42,292 nt of DNA, from the NCBI GenBank assembly GCA_023460795.1, contig JAEWPC010000062.1, positions 1 through 42,292 on the forward strand. Direction: 5' to 3'. Of this stretch, positions 16,053-24,716 are shown piece after piece. Below the pieces are notes generated by a model. That model ran no database searches. It saw only the letters and a list, made by a program, of their open reading frames with translations, and had not been told where the DNA came from. The translations under genes and the position numbers were made by a program. Positions within the stretch are counted from its first letter, which is position 1. Each line of letters begins with the position of its first letter. The DNA comes from Bacillota bacterium (GTDB lineage Bacteria > Bacillota > Bacilli > Paenibacillales > Paenibacillaceae).

Positions 16053-17435
16053 ATGACTATCGCACAAGAAATCAAGCAAGACGATTTGATCGCCGCTAAG
16101 GCGTACGTCGACGAAGTGTATGAAACCGTTAAGAAACGCAATCCCGGCGAAAGCGAGTTCCATCAAGCGGTCAAAGAAATTTTCGATTCGCTGATTCCCG
16201 TCTTCGCGAAGCATCCGAAGTACAAGGAGAACTCCATCCTCGAGCGCATCTCCGAGCCGGAAAGAATCATCACGTTCCGCGTGCCATGGACGGACGACCA
16301 AGGCAAGGTGCAAGTGAACCGCGGTTTCCGCGTGCAGTTCAACAGCGCGATCGGACCCTACAAAGGCGGCCTTCGCTTCCACCCGTCCGTTAACGCGAGC
16401 ATCATCAAGTTCCTCGGCTTCGAACAAATTTTCAAAAACTCGCTGACCGGCCAATGGATCGGCGGCGGCAAGGGCGGATCCGACTTCGACCCTAAAGGCA
16501 AATCGGATGCCGAAGTGATGCGCTTTACCCAAAGCTTCATGACCGAGCTGAACAAGTACATCGGTCCGGACGAAGACGTTCCTGCCGGCGACATCGGCGT
16601 AGGCGGACGCGAAATCGGCTTCATGTTCGGCCAATACAAGCGGATCCGCGGCGGTTACCCTGCAGGCGTTCTGACGGGTAAAGGCGTCGGCTACGGCGGA
16701 AGCTTGGCTCGTACGGAAGCGACCGGCTACGGCTGCGTATACTTCGTGAACGAAATGCTGCAAGACCAAGGCATGAGCTTCAAGGACAGCACGGTCGTCG
16801 TGTCCGGTTCCGGCAACGTATCGATCTACGCGATCAAGAAAGCCCAGGAGCTTGGCGCTAAAGTCGTCGCTTGCTCCGATTCCAACGGCTACATCTACGA
16901 CAAGAACGGCATCGACCTGAAGACGGTCGTCCAATTGAAAGAAGTCGAAAGAAAACGCATCAAGGAATACTTGAAGGCTCATCCGCATGCCGAGTACTTC
17001 GAAGGCTGCGAAGGCATCTGGACGATCCCTTGCGATATCGCTCTTCCATGCGCGACGCAGAACGAGATCAACGAAGAATCCGCTAAGATCCTCGTTGCTA
17101 ACGGCGTCAAAGCGATCGGCGAAGGCGCGAACATGCCGTCGACGCTCGAAGCGATCGAAGTGTTCTTGAACAACAAAGTGCTGTTCGGCCCGGCTAAAGC
17201 GGCTAACGCCGGCGGCGTAGCGACTTCCGCGCTCGAGATGGTACAGAACAGCATGCGTCTGTCTTGGACTTTCGAAGAAGTCGACGCGAAGCTGCACGAA
17301 ATCATGAGAAACATCTACCGCAACAGCATGAGAGCGGCTAACGAGTACGGCTACCCGGGCAACTTGGTCGTCGGCGCGAACATCGCCGGCTTCATCAGAG
17401 TCGCGGACGCGATGCTGGCTCACGGCGTTATCTAA
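16053..17435 (+). CDS. gdhA: NADP-type glutamate dehydrogenase
   Basis: This enzyme interconverts 2-oxoglutarate plus ammonium and glutamate. The 460-residue length and conserved blocks fit the hexameric, usually NADP-linked, biosynthetic class: IGPYKGGLRFHPSVN with the substrate-binding lysine (about residues 100-114), GGGKGGSDFDPKGKS with the catalytic-site lysine (about 135-149), PAGDIGVGGREIGFMFGQYK, and the dinucleotide-binding VVVSGSGNVSIYAIKKAQEL. Cofactor choice is family inference. ATG at 16053 follows an AAGGAAG site at somewhat long spacing. Coupling to ddh suggests coordinated ammonium assimilation into glutamate and diaminopimelate. Confidence 0.96.
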   Translation: MTIAQEIKQDDLIAAKAYVDEVYETVKKRNPGESEFHQAVKEIFDSLIPVFAKHPKYKENSILERISEPERIITFRVPWTDDQGKVQVNRGFRVQFNSAIGPYKGGLRFHPSVNASIIKFLGFEQIFKNSLTGQWIGGGKGGSDFDPKGKSDAEVMRFTQSFMTELNKYIGPDEDVPAGDIGVGGREIGFMFGQYKRIRGGYPAGVLTGKGVGYGGSLARTEATGYGCVYFVNEMLQDQGMSFKDSTVVVSGSGNVSIYAIKKAQELGAKVVACSDSNGYIYDKNGIDLKTVVQLKEVERKRIKEYLKAHPHAEYFEGCEGIWTIPCDIALPCATQNEINEESAKILVANGVKAIGEGANMPSTLEAIEVFLNNKVLFGPAKAANAGGVATSALEMVQNSMRLSWTFEEVDAKLHEIMRNIYRNSMRAANEYGYPGNLVVGANIAGFIRVADAMLAHGVI

Positions 17436-17472
17436 GTAGGCTGTTGGAACTCATTTATATCTTTAATGAACC

Positions 17473-17520
17473 AAAATGAGGATGGAGCAGGAATTACTTC
17501 TGCTCCGTCCTCATTTTGTT
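17473..17520 (+). terminator. Rho-independent terminator of gdhA
   Basis: An 18-bp stem with one wobble pair (17473-17490 with 17500-17517) and a 9-nt loop ends in TTTTGTTGTTT. The flanking A run makes it potentially bidirectional. Confidence 0.88.
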
Positions 17521-17550
17521 GTTTAGAATATAATTTCCGCGGCGCGAAAA

Positions 17551-17750
17551 TTGAACCGGCAACGGTCAGACAGACCGTTAGAGCGTAAGGGCGCAGGAGA
17601 TTGAACCCGCAACGTTCTCCCAGACCGCTAGAGCGTCGAGGCACCGGAGATTGAACCTGCAGTGTTCTCCCAGACCGCTAGAGCGGCGCCGCACCGGAAA
17701 TCGAACCTGCAACGTTCTCGCAGACTGTTAGAGCGTCGCCGAGAGCAGAT
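17551..17750. repeat. Tandem array, 50-bp period, four diverged copies
   Basis: Copies start at 17551, 17601, 17651 and 17701. Conserved blocks are TTGAACCTGCAACGTTCTC, CAGACCGCTAGAGCG and CACCGGA. Each unit can form an imperfect hairpin; in copy 1 AACGGTC/GACCGTT is perfect. On the minus strand each unit contains GGTTCAATC or GGTTCGATT after a GCTCTA block, which recalls tRNA T-loop and D-arm sequence, but no full tRNA fold is present. The array fills the gap between the convergent ends of gdhA and the hydrolase gene. Its sequence is not related to the 51-bp array. Confidence 0.9.
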
Positions 17751-17755
17751 TTTCC

Positions 17756-18766
17756 CTATAGGCGTTTGAACCACTCGTACGCTTTCGCGCCCGAAATTTC
17801 GTGGCCGCGGTCGAACATGTCGATATCGAGATTCCCGGGTGCTCCGGCTGTCGCATACATCCGTTCCAATAACGGGTAAGAGGCTTTGACGGCTTCGATC
17901 GGGAAAATGTGATCCCGGATGCCTGATTCGAGAAGCAACGGCCTCGGCGCGATAAGGCCGAACAGGTCGGGCATCTCGGCAACCGCGGAAAGTCCGGGTA
18001 CGTAGTTATCGACGCAGTGACGGATGGACATTATGCTGGCTTCGAACGTGTTGAAAAATCCGCTGACGACGGCTGCTCGCAGCCGTTGATCGATGGCGGC
18101 AGCATAAGCGGCGACAAGCCCTCCGCCGGAAATACCCATGCAGCCGATGCGATGACCGTCTACCTCGGGGAGGGATTGTAAATAATCGATGCAGCGGAGC
18201 GTTTCGTATACGCGGACGCCCGCCATCGTCTTGCCCATAGCGAGCAGGAGCGTCGAGATGCGGTGGCACGAGTTGTCTTGATCCGCATCCTCCTCCAGCT
18301 TGCGTTCTCCGAAACCGAGCAGCTCCGGCACGAGGGTGATATATCCCGCGCGGACGAGCGCAATCGCGAAGTTGTTGTGATAATCGGGGTTGTCCGCATC
18401 GGTTCCGTCCGGGTTGAGTCCGACCGGACTTTTGCTGCCTCCGGGTCCGTGACCGTGCAGGGCGATGACGGCGGGGCGAGGCGTTGCGTCTGCGCTGTTC
18501 GGCACGAGTAGGTAACAAGGCATTCGAAGACCGGCATACGTTCCGATTTCCACCCGATATCTGATGTAATCGCCGCAGTCCGCCGACTCTAACCTGACGG
18601 GCTCCAGCGCCGCGTTTTCATCCGGAAATCCACCCAGCAGTTGGACGAAACGATCGCGAAGCCGCAGCTGCCAACCTTGCATTTCTTCCATTGAGCTAGC
18701 CTTGAACGACATTTCAGGGCTGCCTTGCGCCAGCATATTCCGCAGAAAACCATCCGGGTTCCACAT
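17756..18766 (-). CDS. Alpha/beta hydrolase (dienelactone hydrolase / acetyl-xylan-esterase-like)
   Basis: The 336-residue cytosolic protein shows an alpha/beta-hydrolase fold: oxyanion region ALHGHGPGGSKS (about 102-113), nucleophile elbow GISGGG with S213, an acid at D285 (ESGIRDHIFP) and H322 (DRGHEIS). The arrangement resembles the AXE1/Abhydrolase_7 group of esterases; the substrate cannot be told from sequence. No signal peptide is visible. I chose ATG at 18766 because GGAGG lies 8 nt upstream; the in-frame ATG at 18781 overlaps that site. The gene stands alone, divergent from uvrA, with the tandem array at its 3' end and no clear terminator of its own. Confidence 0.85.
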   Translation of the reverse strand: MWNPDGFLRNMLAQGSPEMSFKASSMEEMQGWQLRLRDRFVQLLGGFPDENAALEPVRLESADCGDYIRYRVEIGTYAGLRMPCYLLVPNSADATPRPAVIALHGHGPGGSKSPVGLNPDGTDADNPDYHNNFAIALVRAGYITLVPELLGFGERKLEEDADQDNSCHRISTLLLAMGKTMAGVRVYETLRCIDYLQSLPEVDGHRIGCMGISGGGLVAAYAAAIDQRLRAAVVSGFFNTFEASIMSIRHCVDNYVPGLSAVAEMPDLFGLIAPRPLLLESGIRDHIFPIEAVKASYPLLERMYATAGAPGNLDIDMFDRGHEISGAKAYEWFKRL

Positions 18767-18867
18767 CGGTTTATCCTCCATGCACGAAGTAGATTCAACC
18801 TTAGATTAACGGAAAACCGGTACTCTTACAGCAACTTTTTGTCCCGATTCGGCGCCTGAATTACGAT

Positions 18868-18915
18868 TTGCATGACCGTCGGCAGTTCGCTATAATGGAT
18901 GGGAACGTATATTCT
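18868..18915 (+). promoter_or_regulatory. uvrA promoter with LexA/DinR-like box
   Basis: TTGCAT (18868-18873) and TATAAT (18891-18896) are spaced 17 bp. GGAACGTATATTCT (18902-18915) starts 5 nt after the -10 and fits GAAC-N4-(G/A)TTC, as at uvrB. Binding there would cover the transcription start. Confidence 0.75.
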
Positions 18916-18980
18916 TATTTCGGTGGACGACTGCGGTTGGCGCGTTATTGCCCCTGCCGTCGCGAAAGGGGCTTTATTCG

Positions 18981-21839
18981 TTGGCCAACGAGAGCATCGT
19001 AATCAAGGGCGCCCGCGCCCATAATCTGAAAAATATCGACGTGACGATTCCGCGCGACAAGTTCGTCGTATTGACCGGACTTTCCGGTTCTGGCAAGTCG
19101 TCGCTTGCGTTCGATACGATCTACGCGGAAGGCCAGCGCAGATACGTGGAATCGCTGTCCGCTTACGCAAGGCAGTTCCTCGGGCAGATGGATAAGCCGG
19201 ACGTCGACTCGATCGAAGGCTTGTCGCCGGCGATATCCATCGATCAGAAGACGACGAGCCGCAATCCGCGTTCTACCGTCGGAACGGTAACGGAGATTTA
19301 CGACTATTTGCGTCTCATGTTCGCTCGCGTGGGCAAGCCGCACTGCCCAGAGCACGGCATCGAGATTACTTCGCAGACAGTCGAGCAGATGGTCGACCGG
19401 ATCATGGAATATCCCGAGCGAACGCGGCTGCAGATTCTAGCCCCGATCGTTTCCGGGCGCAAGGGCGAGCACAGCAAGCTGCTACAGGACGTGCAGAAGC
19501 AAGGGTTCGTGCGGGTTCGCGTGAACGGCGAAATCCGCGACTTATCCGAGAAGATCGAGCTGGAGAAGAACAAGAAGCATTCGATCGAAGTCGTCGTCGA
19601 CCGGATCGTCGTTAAGGAAGACGTCGCGACGCGGCTCGCGGATTCGCTGGAGACGGGACTGAAGCTGTCCGGCGGCCAGATTATCGTGGACATCATCGAT
19701 AAGGAAGAGCTGATGTTCAACTCGAATTTGGCGTGCCCGGTGTGCGGCTTCTCGATCGACGAGCTTGCGCCGCGCATGTTCTCCTTCAACTCGCCGTTCG
19801 GCGCCTGCCCGACATGCGACGGCCTTGGCGCGAAGATGGTCGTCGATCCCGATCTGCTCGTGCCGGATCGCTCCAAGAGCATCGACGATGGAGCTTTTGA
19901 AGCTTGGGCAGGAAGCACGTCCAACTATTACCCGCAGTTTCTCGCGGCGGTATGCGCGCATTACGGCATCGATACCGACAAGCCGATCGAGGAGCTGAGC
20001 GATAAGCAGCTTAACCTCATTCTTTACGGAACCGGCGGAGAGAAGATCCGTTTCCGTTACGAGAACGAATTCGGGCATACGCGCGACGCGCTGGTGCCGT
20101 TCGAAGGCGTCATTCACAACCTGGAGCGTCGCTACAAGGAGACCGGCTCAGAAGGCATTCGCGAATTCATCGAAGCTTATATGAGCGCTCAGCCTTGCAC
20201 GACCTGTAAGGGGCAACGCCTCAAGAAGGAGTCGCTCGCCGTCACGATCGGCGGTGAGAACATGGGTTACGTAACGGCGCTTTCGATCGGAGACGCGCAG
20301 CGGTTCTTCTCCAACTTGTCGCTGAACGAGAAGGAGAGGGCGATCGCCAACCTCATCCTGAAGGAGATCAACAACCGGCTGGGCTTCCTCGTGAACGTCG
20401 GTCTCGATTATTTGACGCTTTCCCGGGCGGCGGGCACGCTGTCGGGCGGCGAGGCGCAGCGCATTCGGTTGGCGACGCAGATTGGATCGAGCCTGATGGG
20501 CGTCCTGTACATTCTGGACGAACCGAGCATCGGCTTGCATCAGCGGGATAACGACCGTCTAATCCAGACGCTCGAGCACATGCGCGACCTCGGCAATACG
20601 CTCATCGTCGTCGAGCATGACGAGGATACGATGCTGGCCGCCGATTATATTATCGACATCGGTCCGGGCGCGGGCATTCATGGAGGCAAGGTCATCTCAC
20701 AAGGGACGCCGCAGGAAGTGATGGCGGACGAGAAGTCGCTTACCGGCGCGTACTTGAGCGGCCGCAAATTCATCTCCGTGCCGCTGAAGCGCCGCAAGCC
20801 CAGCGGCAATTGGCTCGAGATCAAAGGCGCCAAAGAGAACAACCTGAAGAACCTTAACGTGAAGCTTCCGCTCGGCGTATTCACCGCCGTTACCGGAGTG
20901 TCAGGCTCCGGCAAGTCGACGCTCGTGAACGAGATTCTATATAAGACGCTCGCCCGCGATCTGAATAAGGCGAAGACGCGTCCGGGTTACTATAAGGAAT
21001 TCCTAGGCATCGAGCACTTGGAGAAAGTCATCGATATCGACCAGTCGCCGATAGGCCGCACGCCGCGTTCGAATCCGGCCACCTACACCGGCGTGTTCGA
21101 CGATATCCGCGACGTGTTCGCGATGACGAACGAGTCCAAGGTGCGCGGGTACAAGAAAGGTCGCTTTAGCTTTAACGTCAAAGGCGGCCGCTGCGAAGCG
21201 TGCAAAGGCGACGGCATCATCAAGATCGAGATGCACTTCCTGCCCGACGTCTACGTACCGTGCGAGGTGTGCAAGGGCAAACGGTATAATCGCGAGACGC
21301 TAGAAGTGAAGTATAAAGGCAAGAGCATCGCCGAAGTACTCGAGATGACGATCGAGGACGCGACGGAGTTCTTCGTGAACATCCCGCGCATCCATCGCAA
21401 AATGCAGACGTTAATGGACGTCGGGCTCGGCTATATGGATCTCGGGCAACCGGCGACGACGCTCTCGGGCGGCGAAGCCCAGCGCGTAAAGCTGGCGGCC
21501 GAGCTGTACAGACGCAGCACGGGCAAGACGCTCTACATCCTTGACGAGCCGACGACCGGCTTGCACGTCGACGACATCGACCGGCTGCTGCAAGTGCTGC
21601 ATCGGCTTGTCGATTCGGGCGAGAGCGTGCTCGTCATCGAGCATAACTTGGACGTCATCAAGACCGCGGATTATTTGGTCGACCTCGGACCGGAAGGCGG
21701 CAGCGGCGGCGGCACGATCGTCGCCACGGGCACGCCGGAGGAAATCGTCAAGGTCGAGAAGTCGTACACCGGCCGCTATCTTGGGCCGATTCTCGAGCGC
21801 GACCGCGCCCGCACCGAAGCGGCGCTCGCGCAAGTTTAA
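18981..21839 (+). CDS. uvrA: Excinuclease ABC subunit A
   Basis: UvrA is the damage-scanning dimeric ATPase of nucleotide excision repair. The 952-residue protein is standard length. Both ABC modules are complete: Walker A GLSGSGKSS near residue 30 and GVSGSGKST near 640, signatures LSGGEAQRIRL and LSGGEAQRVKL, and Walker B ILDEPSIGLH and ILDEPTTGLH. Zinc-binding CPVC/CPTC (about 252-280) and the CEAC/CEVC module (about 738-768) are present. I chose TTG at 18981: it follows AAAGGGG (18965-18971) by 9 nt and gives the family N-terminus. The upstream in-frame ATG at 18948 lacks a ribosome site. The gene has its own SOS-type promoter. Confidence 0.98.
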   Translation: MANESIVIKGARAHNLKNIDVTIPRDKFVVLTGLSGSGKSSLAFDTIYAEGQRRYVESLSAYARQFLGQMDKPDVDSIEGLSPAISIDQKTTSRNPRSTVGTVTEIYDYLRLMFARVGKPHCPEHGIEITSQTVEQMVDRIMEYPERTRLQILAPIVSGRKGEHSKLLQDVQKQGFVRVRVNGEIRDLSEKIELEKNKKHSIEVVVDRIVVKEDVATRLADSLETGLKLSGGQIIVDIIDKEELMFNSNLACPVCGFSIDELAPRMFSFNSPFGACPTCDGLGAKMVVDPDLLVPDRSKSIDDGAFEAWAGSTSNYYPQFLAAVCAHYGIDTDKPIEELSDKQLNLILYGTGGEKIRFRYENEFGHTRDALVPFEGVIHNLERRYKETGSEGIREFIEAYMSAQPCTTCKGQRLKKESLAVTIGGENMGYVTALSIGDAQRFFSNLSLNEKERAIANLILKEINNRLGFLVNVGLDYLTLSRAAGTLSGGEAQRIRLATQIGSSLMGVLYILDEPSIGLHQRDNDRLIQTLEHMRDLGNTLIVVEHDEDTMLAADYIIDIGPGAGIHGGKVISQGTPQEVMADEKSLTGAYLSGRKFISVPLKRRKPSGNWLEIKGAKENNLKNLNVKLPLGVFTAVTGVSGSGKSTLVNEILYKTLARDLNKAKTRPGYYKEFLGIEHLEKVIDIDQSPIGRTPRSNPATYTGVFDDIRDVFAMTNESKVRGYKKGRFSFNVKGGRCEACKGDGIIKIEMHFLPDVYVPCEVCKGKRYNRETLEVKYKGKSIAEVLEMTIEDATEFFVNIPRIHRKMQTLMDVGLGYMDLGQPATTLSGGEAQRVKLAAELYRRSTGKTLYILDEPTTGLHVDDIDRLLQVLHRLVDSGESVLVIEHNLDVIKTADYLVDLGPEGGSGGGTIVATGTPEEIVKVEKSYTGRYLGPILERDRARTEAALAQV

Positions 21840-21850
21840 TCATCAGCATC

Positions 21851-21896
21851 ATCCTCTTCAGGACGTTACTTAAGCAGATCCTGAAGGGGATTTTTT
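21851..21896 (+). terminator. Rho-independent terminator of uvrA
   Basis: A 13-bp stem with one wobble (21851-21863 with 21879-21891) and a 15-nt loop ends in six T. Only 20 bp separate its T run from the next start codon. Confidence 0.88.
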
Positions 21897-21915
21897 ATGT
21901 GGAGGCGATGAGGGC

Positions 21916-22821
21916 ATGCGATTGCCGGAACTTTTCCGTCAGACGATTAAGAGCGTTCACGGAGAACAGGGCGAGAATTGGCTGGAAGGCTTCGACAAAC
22001 TGGTTCGTTATTGCGAGGAAAAGTGGGGACTGCGCATCGTTCGCTCCTACGAATTGACCTTTAATTACGTCGCTGCCGTGAGGTTGGACGACGGAACCGA
22101 AGCCGCGTTAAAGCTATGCGTTCCTAACAAGGAGAGCCGATCGGAAGAACAAGCTTTAAGATGGTACGACGGAAGGGGGGCGGTACGCGTCATCGCTTCC
22201 GAACCAGATCGAGGCATCCTGTTAATGGAGAGCGTGAAACCGGGGTATACGCTTCACACCATTCAAGACGACGAAGAAGCGATGCTCGCGGCGGCTCAAG
22301 TCATGAGACGTTTATGGAGACCGGCGCCTGCCGGGAACCATGCATTCCCGTCGGTGGCCGGCTGGACGGAAGGGCTTCAACGGCTCAGAAGCCGCTTCGA
22401 TGGGGGGACGGGACCGTTGCCTGAGCGGATAGTCAAGCTGGCGGAGAACACCTTCGAAGAACTGCTCCGTACGGCGGGACAGCCGCTCTTGCTTCATGGC
22501 GACCTGCACCATGGCAACCTCCTAGCGGGTGAGCGGGAACCGTGGATCGCGATCGACCCTAAAGGAGTAATCGGAGAGGCGGAATACGAAGTTTGCGCGT
22601 TATTAACGAACAATCTACCAGCGGACAACCAGATCGACATTCTGCGTAATCGCGTGAGCGTGCTAGCTTCGGCATTGGACCTGGACCGAGCCCGGATTCT
22701 AAAGTGGGCCATGAGCTTCGGGGTGCTGTCCGCCTTCTGGTGCGTCGAGGACGGCGTCGGCGATCCGATGCCAGCGATAGCAAGGGCCGAACGGTTCGAG
22801 CGGCTGCTAAGGGAATCGTAG
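21916..22821 (+). CDS. APH(6)/hydroxyurea-resistance-type kinase
   Basis: The 301-residue protein resembles the aminoglycoside 6-phosphotransferase / hydroxyurea kinase family (APH_6_hur). The catalytic loop is HGDLHHGNLL (about residues 195-204), and the metal-binding DFG equivalent is AIDPKG (about 213-218). An N-lobe with ALKLCVP carries the ATP-binding lysine. The family includes streptomycin kinases, but chromosomal members like this often act on unknown substrates, so resistance should not be assumed. ATG at 21916 follows GGAGG (21901-21905). The ribosome site directly abuts the uvrA terminator T run, leaving no room for a separate promoter; expression may come from terminator read-through or from a promoter inside uvrA. 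Confidence 0.82.
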   Translation: MRLPELFRQTIKSVHGEQGENWLEGFDKLVRYCEEKWGLRIVRSYELTFNYVAAVRLDDGTEAALKLCVPNKESRSEEQALRWYDGRGAVRVIASEPDRGILLMESVKPGYTLHTIQDDEEAMLAAAQVMRRLWRPAPAGNHAFPSVAGWTEGLQRLRSRFDGGTGPLPERIVKLAENTFEELLRTAGQPLLLHGDLHHGNLLAGEREPWIAIDPKGVIGEAEYEVCALLTNNLPADNQIDILRNRVSVLASALDLDRARILKWAMSFGVLSAFWCVEDGVGDPMPAIARAERFERLLRES

Positions 22822-22845
22822 CCAACCATAAGGGGAGCGGGAGTT

Positions 22846-23793
22846 TTGAAATGGACGATTAGAGCAACGGGATGCTTCGCCATTGTTATCGCGGCGGTGC
22901 TGATTTCGGGATGCAATGAGAATAGAGCAAACGATCGGTTAGCTACGGAGGTGTCGAGTCCGCTGCCGAGTGAACCCGCTCTGCAAGGGGAACAGGAATC
23001 GGACATCGAGCTCTACTGGAAAGAATTCGCGCCGTTAATCGCTCAGAAGCAAAATTTGTATGGCCACTTTGAAGAGAAGCCGTATGAATATTACGTTGCC
23101 GGACTGCGCAACGAGGATCCGCTCATTCGATGGTATTGCCTTTATCGGTTGACGGACTATCCGGATTTATTGACAGAAGAACGTCTAGTAGAGATTAAAG
23201 CCATGCAAGACGATTCAGATTCGGACGTAGCCAGAGCCGCAAGCTTTGCGTATGGAGTACTCGGCGGCGGCTACGAAGGCGAAGCTTTCGTTAGGACGTC
23301 CGACTCTAAGGCGATTGCCTATTTCAAGTATCAAGAAGCGTACTACAACAATGGCGAAATCTATCTCGTGCGCGATGGACGTACCGTCATGATTTGGCAA
23401 GAGCCAAGCACTACCCGCCTAACGATCTCACCGAACGACCGGTTTTTATACATCGGTTACGGGGGGCGGATTTGGGAGACGGCGCGAGTGATGGATGTAC
23501 AGGGCGAACATTGGATCGACCTTCCCGATATGATTAGGGGATTAGTCGATGTACAGGGCAGCGAATACGCCGGCAAGATCGATAAGGAGAAGATCGAAGG
23601 CGATTATCAGTGGATTCACTTTCAGGAATGGAGTCCGGATGGCAACAAGTTCTTATATTACTATCAGTTCATGGAAGGCCATTCGGTGTTTGAAGGATAT
23701 GCAGTCATGGATGTCGCGACAAAGGCGATTACGAGAGTTCTCCCGAACCAAGATGGATATTCCTCCGGTCTACCGAACGATTTTAAATGGTGA
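22846..23793 (+). CDS. Hypothetical lipoprotein, HEAT-like and beta-propeller-like
   Basis: The 315-residue protein has a lipoprotein signal (LISGC, lipidated Cys23), so it should sit on the outer face of the membrane. Residues about 65-135 look like HEAT/ARM helices (RNEDPLIRWYCLYRLTDYP). Residues about 150-310 contain repeated beta motifs such as ISPNDRFLYIGY and WSPDGNKFLYYY, which resemble WD40/TolB propeller blades. I do not recognise a named family. The start is TTG at 22846, supported by AGGGGAG upstream; the overlapping ATG is out of frame. It follows the kinase gene by 24 bp and is probably cotranscribed with it. Confidence 0.75.
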   Translation: MKWTIRATGCFAIVIAAVLISGCNENRANDRLATEVSSPLPSEPALQGEQESDIELYWKEFAPLIAQKQNLYGHFEEKPYEYYVAGLRNEDPLIRWYCLYRLTDYPDLLTEERLVEIKAMQDDSDSDVARAASFAYGVLGGGYEGEAFVRTSDSKAIAYFKYQEAYYNNGEIYLVRDGRTVMIWQEPSTTRLTISPNDRFLYIGYGGRIWETARVMDVQGEHWIDLPDMIRGLVDVQGSEYAGKIDKEKIEGDYQWIHFQEWSPDGNKFLYYYQFMEGHSVFEGYAVMDVATKAITRVLPNQDGYSSGLPNDFKW

Positions 23794-23813
23794 ATCCTTA
23801 ATGAGACGAAAAT

Positions 23814-23844
23814 AACCGCCAAGGATATCGTATCCTTGGCGGTT
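23814..23844 (-). terminator. Hairpin terminator between convergent genes
   Basis: A perfect 14-bp stem (23814-23827 with 23831-23844) with a 3-nt loop lies between convergent genes. On the minus strand it is followed by ATTTTCG, on the plus strand only by GAGCTTTCT. It best serves the minus-strand gene but may act both ways. Confidence 0.78.
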
Positions 23845-23851
23845 GAGCTTT

Positions 23852-24400
23852 CTATCCCTGCTTCGCGTGGTCATGCATGCCGGCGGTCGGCTTCATAAGC
23901 GTGATCAGCTGCTGCTGCAGCTTCAGGATGTTTTTCTGATTGTCGAGAATCTGCTGCTTCTGGGTTACTATCGCTTGAAGATCGTTCTTCGCGTCGTTCC
24001 ATTGCTTGTCGCGGGAGTGCGAGTGGAACTTGTCCCAGCTCGCTCTCTTCTGATCGCGCAGCGCATGAATCGAATCCCGGGTTGCTTTCATTTGCTCGAC
24101 GATGCCGCGCGCGTCCTTCTTAAGCGACTGGCGCTGCGATTCGGACAGCGTCTTGCGGGCTTCGCGGATGAGGTCGTGCTGTTCTTTCATCTGCGCGAAC
24201 AATCCTTTTTGCTGATCCCGAATACTGTCCAATTGAACCTTCAACGCTTGAATGTCGGCGGGGTACGCCTTCCAATCCAGCGACGGTCTAGGTTTGTTCG
24301 CATCGTGCATCTCGCCGTCAGGCGCGAAGGCGGCAGCCGACAAAGGCGCCGACACGGTTAATAAAGCGACAATAAGAAGCGCGAGCAGTCTTTGGTTCAC
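23852..24400 (-). CDS. Secreted coiled-coil protein of unknown function
   Basis: The 182-residue protein has a signal peptide (about 1-25, ending near SAAAFA). The rest is almost all charged helix with many Gln, Lys and Asp residues and heptad-like spacing (about 48-165). It ends in a short His-containing tail (MHDHAKQG). The size and helical make-up recall Spy/CpxP-like periplasmic chaperones, but I see no LTxxQ motif, so I leave it unnamed. GTG at 24400 follows GGGAGG by 8 nt. A strong terminator lies just past its stop. Confidence 0.72.
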   Translation of the reverse strand: MNQRLLALLIVALLTVSAPLSAAAFAPDGEMHDANKPRPSLDWKAYPADIQALKVQLDSIRDQQKGLFAQMKEQHDLIREARKTLSESQRQSLKKDARGIVEQMKATRDSIHALRDQKRASWDKFHSHSRDKQWNDAKNDLQAIVTQKQQILDNQKNILKLQQQLITLMKPTAGMHDHAKQG

Positions 24401-24459
24401 GTGAGGTTCCTCCCAATTGTTGGATTCCCCTCTAGTATGGTCAACAAATCCAATTCCAA

Positions 24460-24603
24460 TCAGTCGGCGTCCTCATTGTCCTTGTCGTAAGCGATTAACG
24501 CGATCGCATGACCGGATTTCTCGGAAAGCTGCCGTTCGAATCGTTTAAGCTCGTTAAGTTCATCCTGAGATAAATCTGCGATACTATAACGATTATCGTC
24601 CAA
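24460..24603 (-). CDS. Small 47-residue cytoplasmic protein
   Basis: A short gene reads from TTG at 24603 to TGA at 24460. The product begins MDDNRYSIADLSQDELNELK, ends in an acidic stretch and contains a HAIALIAYDK segment. AAGGAGG lies 8 nt before the TTG, which is the main support. The peptide is acidic and predicted mostly helical, without a membrane segment. It resembles short unnamed proteins I associate with Paenibacillus genomes; that is memory, not a search result. It is 60 bp upstream of the secreted coiled-coil gene in the same direction and could share its transcript. Confidence 0.7.
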   Translation of the reverse strand: MDDNRYSIADLSQDELNELKRFERQLSEKSGHAIALIAYDKDNEDAD

Positions 24604-24716
24604 TGTCTGCCCCTCCTTGCGGTAAATGGTTGATAAGAGTAAATTTTGCGAAAGCCGCGAATAATATCCAAGCGATCTCGATGTGTGACAAAGTTGTTAC
24701 GGGCGCTAATTCGGAC

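Noticed and set aside
17551..17750. tRNA genes or a tRNA cluster on the minus strand
   Set aside because: T-loop-like and D-arm-like words are present, but acceptor stem, anticodon stem and spacing do not fit a tRNA, and the period of 50 bp is too short.
21916..22821. Acquired aminoglycoside-resistance gene
   Set aside because: There is no mobile element, and base composition looks like the neighbours; it is more likely a native kinase of unknown substrate.
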